DNA of 64,000 bases, taken from Toxonevra muliebris (taxonomy: Eukaryota; Arthropoda; Insecta; Diptera; Pallopteridae). The notes beneath the pieces were generated by a model. The model was not told where the DNA came from and did no database searches. It was given only the letters and a program-made list of their open reading frames with translations. Numbering within the stretch: the first letter of the stretch is position 1; every line of letters begins with the position of its first letter. Where the stretch lies: assembly GCA_963691655.1 (NCBI GenBank), contig OY829327.1, forward strand, positions 82,596,019-82,660,018, written 5' to 3'. Shown here piece by piece: positions 1 to 9,134 of this stretch. A program made the position numbers and the translations under genes.

Positions 1-273
1 CTCCAAAACCCCCAGTTTCATTATATCGAATAATAGCTCGGTCTACCGTATGACTTGACAAATTTAAAGCCTTTGCAATTTGACGGCTACTATAATTTGC
101 CAAATGAAATTTCATAATTTCACGACGAATATTTTCCTTGTCCATTTTTATGGAAATTTCAAAATGTAATAACAAAAATTCAAATGAAAAGCAAAGCCAA
201 TAATGAATGAATTTGCTGAGCTTGAGCTTGCTGCAGAGTATTAAACTTGCGTCACTTTACAATTGTCACCCTG
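1..273 (-). mobile_element. Tc1/mariner-type element, 5' end, cut by window start
   Basis: Nearly base-for-base copy of the 5' end of the element at 10619-11717. On the minus strand bases 145-1 encode the first ~48 residues of the same transposase (start MDKENIRREIMKFH, then a helix-turn-helix region with SSRQIAKALNLSS-like residues). The terminal inverted repeat ends at 273 (GACAATTGTAAAGTGACGC on the minus strand), followed by TA at 274-275. It differs from the other copy by a short deletion between the start codon and the TIR. The rest of the element lies outside the window. Confidence 0.85.
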
Positions 274-275
274 TA

Positions 276-368
276 TGTGAGCTTACGTATATGGCATTTA
301 GTTGGCTTAACTGTTTACACATCAAATATCTTGCGTGCCTCGCACACATCCATTGTTTTTTTTTCTGG
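276..368 (+). mobile_element. Fragment of the 1.3-kb repeat (same family as copies A and B)
   Basis: Matches one end of the repeats at 7837-9134 (inverted) and 29434-30774 (direct): GTGAGCTTA, then CTGTTTACACATCAAATATC and CTTGCGTGCC, ending in CCATTG and a T run. The Tc1-type element at 1-273 abuts it at a TA that lies in the middle of the uninterrupted copies, so that element inserted into this repeat. Confidence 0.75.
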
Positions 369-533
369 GCAATGAACACCACTATCCAATTCCTATGTAA
401 AATTGATCGCTGAGTCCGAAAATCAACTCTATTTTTAATTCTATTGCGTGGTTTTGGAGATAGCACCAGTTGAATTTTTTTTATCGGAGAAAAAAAGGCT
501 TGTCACCATGTGGTAATTACAAATATCTTGGAA

Positions 534-1585
534 TCAAGGAACTTGATCTATAAATCTCACCAAATTAACATCAAGATTAAGATTTATTAAGGCATTAACG
601 ACAGCATCGGGGCAGACATTGTTGAAAGCCCCCTCGATATCGAGAAACACTGCAAGCGTGTATTCTTTGTTGGAAAGTGATTTCTCAACTTCCTCAATGA
701 GTACGTGTAGCGCTGTTTCCATAGACTTCCCTTTAGTATAGGCATGCTGTGATTTGGATAAGAGAGTGGGATTGATAGAGTTTCTGATATGAAAATCAAG
801 AACCCTTTCTAATGTTTTTAAGAGAAATAAGGACAGACTGATCGGTCTGAAGTCCTTTGGGTTGGTATGGGACGCCTTCCCTGCTTTGGGTATGAAGACT
901 ACACGAGCCTCTCTCCAGCTTTTGGGAATGTACGAGAATTTTAGACAAGCATTGCAATAGAAATGAAGATACGAGTTCAGCCCCTTGTTGAATATCCGCG
1001 GGAATGGTACCATCTGGCCCTGGAGATTTATAGGGACTGAAGGATTTGATGGCCCACTTTAAAAGAGTGTCGGTCAATTGGAAAGGGGAAGGGTTACTTA
1101 AAGGTTGATCGTTCACAGGAGGACTATGATCAACGAAGGTTTCACTCCCCGGAAAATGAGTATTCAGGAGGACCTCTAAGGTCTCGATTCCAGAATCAGT
1201 CCAAGGACCATCCATCAGCTTTCTGGATACAGTCGAGAGCCCTAGGAGTCGTATTGAGGAGTTTTCGAAGTCGGCTGGTCTCGGAAGAGCTTTCTATGCT
1301 ACCACAAAAGTTCCTCCAAAACGCTTTTTGGGCTATTCTTATAGCGTACTTAAGTTCCCTTTGTTTTGATTTAAAGGGAAACCAGTCATTGAAAGCCTTA
1401 GCTCTATTAAAGAGTCTTCTACATACTTTTCATAGCTCTGATATCTCCTAGGTCCACCATAAAGGTTTGGTCTTACCTCTAGGTTTGAGAGAATTGCATG
1501 CCGATTTGGCAGCAGTGTTAAAAAGTGCTGTAATGGAGTTTACCTCTCGATCAATATCGTAGTGGTTATTAATAGTGGGTAGAAC
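534..1585 (-). pseudogene. LOA-like LINE reverse transcriptase fragment
   Basis: Reading on the minus strand there is an upstream linker (AKSACNSLKPRGKTKPLWW, then FNDWFPFKSKQRELKYAIR) followed by the start of a reverse transcriptase: SPGPDGTIPADIQQG, WREARVVFIPKAGK, KDFRPISLS, LLKTLERVLDFHIR, QHAYTKGKSMETALHVL and AVFLDIEGAFNNV. The order and wording fit the LOA/Jockey group of non-LTR retrotransposons; FLDIEGAF is typical of LOA-like elements. The frame is broken by stops near 1210, 1425 and 1450 and by a frameshift near 990. The catalytic YxDD part is missing because the similarity stops near 534. It is 5'- and 3'-truncated and cannot be functional. The clade is assigned by motif memory only. 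Confidence 0.85.
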
Positions 1586-1749
1586 AGGCTGCAACAAAAA
1601 GTATATGAAATTAAAGATATTAAAATTTCTCATCTCATGTTTATACATTTTGATTCGATTGGATAAATAGTTTTGGCACAATTAAGTAAATTATCAAGAA
1701 ATTTTACATAGAAATTGGTAATTTTGGCTGTAAACTAGTGTTATTATAG

Positions 1750-2340
1750 AAAAAAAAAACTTTATTATCTTCTTACTTTGGTTCCTCAAATACACCGTTT
1801 AAAATATTTTCTTTGTATGAGAGCTGCCGTGCCCACTTGCCCAAAAAATATCACACAAAACTTTGCGTCATTTTCAATTTCATGCACATGTTTCATGGAG
1901 CATGAAGCATGGCGTTATCAACCAACTCCTTTGCACAAAATCTCAGTACAATAACTGTGTGGTTTGGGAGATATACTCAAAATAGCATTAAGATTGCATG
2001 AGAGGTGCCACGTCCATTTGAACACAAATTCAGATCTGAAACTCCAGTATAAGCCGGTATCCGAAATAATACTTCCATACAACAAATGGTGCCTGAAATA
2101 TCCCATAATAAATATTCAGGTTATATGTTAGGTACCACACCCCTTTTCCAAGCTTCATCCCCATTTTTACTGTGGTATTATTAGTCAGCGTCTTTGCACG
2201 CAGGACGCAGTAATGGTATACTTAAAAATCTATAAGGTTTGTATGGGAGGTACCCCGCCCACTTGTATTTACAAACTTTTACCAAGTTAATAGTACGGTC
2301 AGAAACATAATACAGTATTATCTATACATTTATTAGTGTA
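1750..2340 (+). repeat. Fragment of the GGTGCCACGCC repeat family
   Basis: Shares spaced phrases in the same order and orientation with 50050-51918: GAGATATACTCAAAATAGCA, ATTGCATGAGAGGTGCCACG, ATATTCAGGTTATATG, GGTACCACACCCC and GTATGGGAGGTACCCCGCCC. No coding potential. The family's class is not settled; see the entry at 50050. Confidence 0.55.
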
Positions 2341-2521
2341 ACCACAATTTTATTTTAGAAGATCCAGAAGTGCTACGATATCATATTATATATCAATTTA
2401 AAGACGAGTAGGTTAGCCAAAAATTATCAGATTCAAAATCGGTTACGCCAATTCAAAATATTAGCGTTGGAAGCTTTTTAAAATTCGCTCATTGAACATA
2501 GCATTGCATACATCGTTGTAG

Positions 2522-2741
2522 ACGACCTCAATAGTCTAATGGATAGTGCACTAGACTTTCATCCAGAAGGTTGCGGGTCTGGTGGTTAATTCTCATAAAC
2601 TTCTTATATTCACTATCGATATGAAGTGGATGAGAATTTTAAGAATGTGTACAAGTACACACCTTGGTTGGTAATGGCAAAACCACCGAGCTGATAAAAA
2701 ATTGCCACACACCCGTTCGGAATCGGCGTTAAACCGTAGGT
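2522..2741 (+). mobile_element. tRNA-headed SINE, family 1
   Basis: The head (2525-2590) has a tRNA-like A box (GTCTAATGGATAGTGCA) and B-box-like GGTTGCGGGTCTGG. Spacing and wording resemble a degenerate tRNA-Arg. The body (2640-2741) includes GGTTGGTAATGGCAAAACC and TTCGGAATCGGCGTTAAAC. The body recurs inverted at 57515-57690, so it is an interspersed repeat and not a tRNA gene. No folded tRNA with a complete acceptor stem can be drawn. Confidence 0.6.
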
Positions 2742-2943
2742 CCAACCATCGCCACTGTGGTCTAGTGGCAGAGTACCAGACTCCTATCTCTGGAGACCTA
2801 AGTTCGATTCTCGGCTTGGGTATGTTTCTTATCTATCTTTCTTTCTCTCTTCCTTTCTTTCTTTCTTGGGGCTTTGGTGCAATAGATCTTATAGGTCGCA
2901 GTGCCTGACTTTCGAGTCGTCCTTCCTTCAAATAATAATAATA
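2742..2943 (+). mobile_element. tRNA-headed SINE, family 2, with LINE-like tail
   Basis: The head at 2752-2818 has a tRNA-like A box (TGGTCTAGTGGCAGAGTA) and B box (AAGTTCGATTCTCGG). A CTTT-rich body follows, then the tail at 2880-2904 (CAATAGATCTTATAGG then TCGCAGTGC) and a terminal AATAATAATAAT. The tail matches 24 of 25 bases of the 3' UTR of the LOA-like LINE at 61121-61870 (minus strand, 61138-61162), which also ends in AATAATAATT. This is the pattern expected for a SINE mobilised by that LINE. Confidence 0.65.
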
Positions 2944-3254
2944 CATCGTTGTAAAAATCATTGCTTAAGCGGGTGTAAATAATAAATAAGAGAGAGAGAG
3001 AGAAGACATGAGTAACGGCATCTCTCAGAATTATCTAACGAATTATCTGCATACACAAACAACAAAACAAACACCAATGGGTAGTTAGGTTCTCTTTTGA
3101 TATTTGTTTTTCATAAAGAGATTTCTTCTGCAAAAAAATAGCCCCAGTTACTGGGACCTTACCGATTAGTATAAGTTTTAATGTCATTCAGGAAATATAA
3201 TCGGATATACAAACATACAAAAATATTCATAATTTTTTTAAAAATTGTCAGGTT

Positions 3255-3975
3255 TTAGTAACTTGTGGGATAACCTTTCCGCTTGAGAACCTCCGCAAGT
3301 CGATGTGGCATGGAATGGACTAATTTGGATGTGTCCTGCTTGGTAATTTTGCCCCATTCATCCAAGATGACGCTCTTAAGCATTTCTTTGGAGGTTATGC
3401 TGTGCTCTCGGATCCTGCGCTCCAGTAAATCCCACAAATGCTCAATGGGAATGAGATCTGGGGATTGGGGTGGTGTGCGCAATTGGTGTTTTGTATTATA
3501 GAGCAACCAAAGCTTCACATTGTGTGCCGCGTGCTTGGGATCATTATCATGGTGAAACCAAAAATCGTTACCAAGGCCCAACTGCTGAACGCTTTGCTTC
3601 ATATTAGCCTTCAAAATATTTAAGTAAGCGGATTGATCCCTTGTTGACACAATAAAAACAAGTTTACCAACTCCGTTCGCCGCCTTACACCCCCAGACCA
3701 TCACACCACCTCCGCCGTGTTTAACAGTTGGTACAAGATTTTGTTTTTCGAGCGCCATACTAGTTTTCTTCCTTTAATGCCAAATATACAAAACCTGCTT
3801 TCGTCCGAGAATAAAATACGTTCCCAAAATTCTGTAGGCTTGCTTATATACTCGTTTGCAAAATCTATACGTTTCTTTCTGTTGACTTCCGAAATAAATG
3901 GTTTCCTACGAGCTACACGTGCATGATACTTAAATTTTTGTGCAAGAAGCATAGCATCTGTGATTTTTTTTTAAG
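3255..3975 (-). pseudogene. Tc1-type transposase remnant (DD34E)
   Basis: The minus strand encodes the catalytic half of a Tc1 transposase: RILFSDESRF (first Asp), GGGGVMVWGC, WFHHDNDPKHAAHNVK (second Asp) and TPPQSPDLIPIEHLWDLLE (Glu), ending KRKGYPTSY. There are 34 residues between the second Asp and the Glu, the Tc1 family spacing. A frameshift near 3740-3760 separates the first Asp from the rest. The N-terminal helix-turn-helix half is not recognisable upstream of 3975. I could not identify terminal inverted repeats, so the element ends are unknown. Confidence 0.9.
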
Positions 3976-3990
3976 TCTATTTCTAGCCTA

Positions 3991-5325
3991 TTTCTTAGGA
4001 TAGTTTGCATAAACGCTGAGGTTGAAAATATCCTTTCTGATGGCACTGTCGCTCTAGCTAATTAAAAATATTTGAGAGTGATTTCAAGTGGGAAAACAAT
4101 AAACTACAGGGAACCCATTTGCAAAATCGATCGGTCGCAAACTTGCACAAACTTAAGTTCTATTGGACAGTAATTACCACACAAAATTGGAACGAGATCG
4201 GTCAAAAACTCGCCGAATTGGATGGTTACGATTAACCACAAAATATTACTATATTACTACACTTTCTAAAACACCCAAGCATTTTTTATTAGCTGTCACA
4301 TAAATAAACTGTGCTTCGAAATATTTCAAAATTGGATTATAGGTACGTGATGGGTTAATAGCGTTGGGTTGTTACAATATGTTTGTCTGTACATATGTAG
4401 TAAATTGATCACTTGAAAAAAATGTGAAATCTGCTATGCTAAATAATTAAAAACGTACTATAAACTTCTTCTTCTTCTTTTCTGTTTTTCTTCTTTCTTT
4501 TTTTTTTGTTGGCTCGTTACACCGATCGTTCACTCCAAAGAAAATCGTCTGTGAAAATTAAAATTGAAATAATTTCAAGATTTTAGTTTTATTTCCTAAA
4601 TATTGAATATTTGTAAAATAAAAATATTAAATAAACAAAAATTCATATAAAAGTATATCAAACGAAACCACGGAAATGAAGTGGTTTCAATGAAACCGCA
4701 TTCGAAACCACGCTAAAATCCAATGCAACCCTGAATGTGTTCACTGAAATGAATATTAAAATGAATTTGCTCTGACATTTCTATTCCGACATTTATATTT
4801 TACTTTGCTTACAACTTGAAACCATAGAAAAAAACGAAAATATAAAAAAAAGTAATTTTTGTAGTGCGCTGGAAGAGGAGCTCATAGCCCAAGTATGGGC
4901 AGACAAGGTGGAGGAGCTTTGTAGGGGAGAAAAACGGTCATACATATGAACAAATGAAAGAGGAGCTGCATAGTGACTGCGGTTGAAGGAAACAAGATAC
5001 ATAAGAATTGACGCTTTCTTCTATACACTTTTATTTTGTTGCTAAATATTTTGTTTATCATTTTGATTCTCTTCGTATTCAAATTTATTCAGTATTAGCA
5101 ATAATTATCGTAGCCGCTGGCATTTTACAACAAGAAATAAACAATGTACTGTCAAACGAAACCATAATCGAAACTAGCTTCATAATGTGAACGCTTGCAG
5201 TTTCGTTCGAAACCATTTGCCGAAACCACGCAATTGCGGCTCAATGGAAACATGGTATTACAGTAGAAGTGAAACTTTGTTTGAAAATTATTAGAAAACA
5301 TTTATAACAAATTCTGATGAAGTTT
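3991..5325. other. Unassigned AT-rich stretch
   Basis: No gene recognised. It contains a CTT-rich tract (about 4468-4512). The word GAAACCA(C) recurs around 4664-4715 and again around 5157-5228, which may be remnants of one repeat. Confidence 0.5.
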
Positions 5326-5873
5326 TTGCAGTCTTCTTCTCTCTGTTTTGTTGTTGCTTTTCTTCTGTTGATACTCTCTACACTTATCGCCATAAACACG
5401 ATGTAGCATACGTATGTAACACAAGAGAGGAAGTTCCGCTATATGCAATCAAAAAGGGACATCTAGGTCCGATTTCTCACTAAAGCACATGAGATAAAAC
5501 TGCGAGAAGTAGAGTCTCTGGTTGATTGTATGTAGTCGAATAACAACTGCATAACTTATTTTCTGACTAGTTTCGTATGAGTGCAATAAAAACGCGGATT
5601 TTCACGTGAACGTTGTTGCTGAAGCTTTGAAGCACTCATCCTCTTTCTATTTTCTGAAACTTTTTTCCTATTGATACTCTCTACACTTATCGGCACAAAC
5701 ACGATATAGTACAAGTATATAACACATGAGAGAAAAGCATCTATATGCAGTCAAACTCTCTTCCTAAAGCACATGAGATATAACTGCAAGAAGTCGACTC
5801 TCTGCATGGTTGTTTATAGCCGGCCCCTAACTTCGTTTCTTATTAGTTTCGTATGAGTGCAACAACAACGCGA
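5326..5873 (+). repeat. Diverged tandem duplication, two ~250-bp units
   Basis: Units at about 5326-5592 and 5631-5873 share, in order: TTGATACTCTCTACACTTAT, CGNCANAAACACGAT, AAAGCACATGAGATA, AACTGC-AGAAGT, and TAGTTTCGTATGAGTGCAA followed by an A-rich NACGCG. They are clearly diverged, with several indels. No coding signal. Confidence 0.7.
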
Positions 5874-6174
5874 CTTCCGTTGCAAAATTTTCGGATCGCC
5901 CTCGCTAAAGAAGTTTCATTTCAAAGAGCCACTGAATTTTTTTGGTGTTTCTTATCTTTTCAAAAAGGTTGAGATACTATCTACATATTTCAGTACTCTC
6001 ACTATTGCAGTTCCCGATTCCCGTGGAGTTGCCCATATGTAAAATCTGTAGGAGGTGAACCAATTCGACCATTACGATGCATGCAAAGAAAAATAAAGAA
6101 TTCATGCATATTGCTTGAAAATAAAAAGTACAACAAAGCAACAGCAGAAAAAAAATGTATTTATTTTAATTAAG
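5874..6174. other. Unassigned stretch
   Basis: Nothing recognised between the tandem duplication and the start of the motif cluster. Confidence 0.4.
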
Positions 6175-6192
6175 CATATGGGCCGAAATTTA

Positions 6193-7516
6193 GACTGTTA
6201 CGTTACAATCGAACGCACTTTTTGGCATATATGTCATCAATACCGTATGAAATCACACTCTTTTATGATTGCATATGAAAATAGGCTTCAAGACTCAAAT
6301 TACACCTTTATGAACTTAAAGTCCATGCCCTGTTGTTTTTGAGTTATACACCTTTTAAGGCGGACTGTTACGTTACATTTTTTGGAAGTGATTTCGGAGG
6401 TTGCCTTATATGTCAGCAAAAGTCAGCGAAATTAGTGGATCCCTTTTATATCTGAATGCATTGTTTGAGAGCTAAAAGAGCAAAGAAACGCCTGAAATAA
6501 TAAATTTATTGAAAAATAATGTTTTTGAACTTTTTAAGAGCATACATGTGCGGACTGTTACGTTACACAAAAAAGACTGTTACGTTACTTATCGATTTTT
6601 GTTTACAGTTGAAGCGAAATTAATGCAATAAAGCATATTAAGTGAGTCAAAATGTATATTTATTGGTTCTTTGCCTTAGATAAGTTTAAATTCACTTTAT
6701 GGTAAATATTACTTCTTTTATATTTTATAACATTGCACATTAATACACAATTTAAATATCAGATTTAAATTTTCATAATTCAAAAATTATAGAGATAATT
6801 AATTTTATCCTTGTTTGGAAGTAATGAAAGCCACTATTTTTCCTTCAATGACTTTGATCAAATTTTTGCATCAGCAAAAATTTCAGCTGCATTTAACATA
6901 CCATTTATAGCAATGAAGTTACCCTCAATAACTTCTTCGATGGAGATTTTTGATTAGTACCGAATTAAATGCAGCAATGAAATCTAATGTATAATTTACA
7001 AGGCAGTTCCGAGCTAGAACCTGCTTTCGCACGACTATTTTTGTAGTTGCACCAATATCAACAGCACATCCTTTTCCATGGGACTTTGCTAAATAGTTCG
7101 AATACATTTTTATTCCAAATTCAGCTTCGAAACCAGAAATCATTGCTGAGAAGAATTTATTTTTGAATTGCTATGATGGTCCGTCGTTCCAAATTTTCAA
7201 AACCTTCAGCGATTTTTGCATTCCGGTAAGAAGCTTCCACATGAAAAGAATGATGGTTTCTTTTATGTGCAGTTTCTAAGAATGAATAGCGCCGTCGATG
7301 ATAAACTAGTAGCAATCATTTTATTTGAACAAAAAAAGACTGTTACGTTACACATTTTTCACGGCTTTCTACACAGATATGAAGGAAGAAAATTGTCGAT
7401 TTTTTTCGATCCGAAAAATAGACTTAAAATACTCGAAAAAAAGTAGTTTTAAAAATTTCTTAACTTGTTGGACTTTGCGCAAAAAAACTTTTTAGTATTT
7501 TAGACTGTTACGTTAC
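6193..7516 (+). repeat. Six same-direction copies of GACTGTTACGTTAC
   Basis: The 14-mer GACTGTTACGTTAC occurs exactly at 6193-6206, 6363-6376, 6553-6566, 6575-6588, 7338-7351 and 7503-7516, all on the plus strand. Four lie on one side and two on the other side of the protein fragment at 6925-7212. Surrounding bases are not alike apart from A/T richness, so this is not a decayed tandem array. Repeated short motifs near element ends can be transposase binding sites; that reading is inference. Confidence 0.85.
6925..7212 (-). pseudogene. Fragment of a mobile-element-associated WNDG/SHGKG protein
   Basis: The minus strand reads LKVLKIWNDGPS-stop-QFKNKFFSAMISG, then FGIKMYSNYLAKSHGKGCAV, DIGATTKIVVRKQVLAR and YTLDFIAAFNSVL. 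I recall a widespread family of uncharacterised, repeat-associated animal proteins with the pattern W-S-D-G-x-x-S-Q-F-K-N followed by a T-S-H-G-K-G-x-x-D-G-x-G-G-x-x-K block. The aspartate-containing first motif may be part of a nuclease-like site, but the superfamily is not certain. An in-frame TAG replaces the residue before QFKN, and no continuation is seen beyond 6925, so the fragment is dead. It sits inside the GACTGTTACGTTAC cluster and may be what is left of that element's own gene. Confidence 0.55.
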
Positions 7517-7836
7517 AATAAAAAAATGCGACTCATTTCAAAGCCATCAAACTTGATTACCAAAAAGTTTTCTTTTAATATTTTGGTTGAATTAGCTACA
7601 ATTTATTATGTTTTATGCTCAATAGCGAATGGATATTAAAAAAAAACATCAAAGATTGGGTATAACTTACCTTTTAGTTGTGCTCTGTGTTTTTACTCCA
7701 TTTCCACTTCACAAGAGGCAACAACTTTATATGCTCAATTGTCAAAGTTAAGAGTACATTTTTGTGCTGATATTCATATTGCTCAATACCATAAGATACA
7801 TATTAACTAAAAATAAGAACAATTGCGTGGAATTTG
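7517..7836. other. Unassigned stretch
   Basis: No feature recognised. It separates the motif cluster from copy A of the 1.3-kb repeat. Confidence 0.4.
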
Positions 7837-8097
7837 AAAAAAACAATGGATGTGTGCAAGGCACGCAAGATATTTGATGTGTAAACAGTTAAGCTAACTG
7901 AATGTCATATACATAAGCTCACATATGTATAGCCATATATAGGGATTTAATGTATAATTTATATGCTTAGGTAATTCAAATTAAAACAATTATTTTATAA
8001 ACTTAAAAATTTATTAGATATGATTATCTTTTATATATATAATAACCCAATTCAACATAAATTGCAAATGGTCTTACATCATTGCAAATGCAAATTT

Positions 8098-8376
8098 TTA
8101 TTCCATATCACATATATTTGTTGCTGTGATAGCATTAATATTTTGCAATTGCACCAAATCGTGAATAGGGCTGATATGTTGTAGTTGCATTATTTTTCTT
8201 TTACTCAATGCATCGGGATCTATATGCTCGCATATACGCAGCTGCAATCGCATTCTTTTTTTTCGCGCTTTAAGTTTTTCTTCCTGTGGATTTGAAATTT
8301 TATTAGATGTGAAAATTTTACATAACGTCGCCTGAGAATTGATTTGGCGTATAGGTATATGAATTTGTACACACAT
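8098..8376 (-). CDS. Short open frame inside copy A, unknown
   Basis: A 92-residue open frame with a basic centre (EEKLKARKKRMRLQLRICEH) and a Gln/Asn-rich end. It is not a family I recognise. In copy B the matching stretch (30215-30515) has one A fewer in the A-run (7 versus 8), which shifts the frame. A CAG preceding the EEKLKAR block could be an old splice acceptor. It may be the last exon of a lost gene or simply chance; I would not treat it as a real gene. Confidence 0.15.
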   Translation of the reverse strand: MCVQIHIPIRQINSQATLCKIFTSNKISNPQEEKLKARKKRMRLQLRICEHIDPDALSKRKIMQLQHISPIHDLVQLQNINAITATNICDME

Positions 8377-8401
8377 ACGTCAAATCAATCCTCAGGCGAC
8401 G
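8326..8401. repeat. Perfect-looking hairpin within copy A
   Basis: The arms 8326-8351 and 8376-8401 (CGTCGCCTGAG, TTGATTTG, CGTA) pair at 24 of 26 positions around a 24-base spacer. The same structure is kept in copy B at about 30212-30287. Confidence 0.9.
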
Positions 8402-9134
8402 ATAAGTGCTTTCCACATTTAACCTTAGGAAGGCAACAGGGATGACTAGTCACCCCACTACTTTTTAAAAGCACCGCAAAGAGAGTTGTCTTAACTGCAT
8501 TTAATAAAAATAAAAAAGAATGTATTTTTTTTGAAGTAAATAAGTGATTTTATAATAAATAAGTTTGGTTTTTTCTGCTATTTACATAGATAAAAAAAGT
8601 GTTGCCTTTCTAATGTCAATGTACAAAGCAAAATTTTTATAATGCCGTGATTTACTATCATTCTCACTAAATTTTGTTTATACATTTATTGAAACCTAGA
8701 TTCCTTATTACTTATCATTTTGTATTGTTTTTATATTTTAAAAAATATTTAATTTTAATCCAATCTCACTAACCGAATGCAAAACCTATAAAACGCCTGT
8801 GTTTGCTACGGCGACTTCTCTGCTTGTATGGTATAGTCGATCTCCACACGTTTAACACCAACAAATAATTCTGCCACGAATGAATGTACACACTCATTTT
8901 GTTTTCGCATGCACATATATGTGCGAGTAAATTGATTGAAACATAAACAATCAAACTCCGCTCGTATTTTAATTTCTCCCTCTCTTCTCTCTTCTCATGC
9001 CGCGCAGTAGTTCGAGCGAGTCGGGAACTGGACGTTACAGTTACCTTACATCTTACGATACAGTTATTCTTACATTTTACACATTTGAAATTTTGCCCAT
9101 ACCGTGAGCTAAAATGTTTACACATCAAAAAAAA

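Larger units (their letters stand above)
7837..9134 (-). mobile_element. 1.3-kb repeat, copy A
   Basis: Near-complete reverse-complement match of 29434-30774 (copy B). Both carry inward-facing TTTGATGTGTAAAC near the ends: at 7882 just inside one end, and as its complement at 9114-9127. Shared internal landmarks are the GTCGCCTGAG hairpin (8326-8401), CCTTAGGAAGGCAAC, and a block encoding a short open frame. Ends are A/T-rich (A7-CAATGG on one side, CATCA-A7 on the other), so the exact borders are uncertain by several bases. No transposase is recognisable, so it is presumably a non-autonomous DNA element; the superfamily is not determined. Confidence 0.75.

Noticed and set aside
2525..2590. 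tRNA-Arg gene
   Set aside because: B box degenerate and no closing acceptor stem; the body recurs at 57.5 kb, so it is a SINE.
2752..2818. Functional tRNA gene
   Set aside because: A and B boxes are present, but no proper acceptor stem and an oversized anticodon loop; it is joined to a repeat body and LINE-like tail, so it is a SINE head.
4793..5082. Overlapping short open frames on the minus strand
   Set aside because: No family resemblance and no support; typical chance frames in AT-rich DNA.
6193..6588. CRISPR-like array from the GACTGTTACGTTAC repeats
   Set aside because: Spacing is irregular (22 to 763 bp), the repeat is too short, and the DNA is clearly insect.
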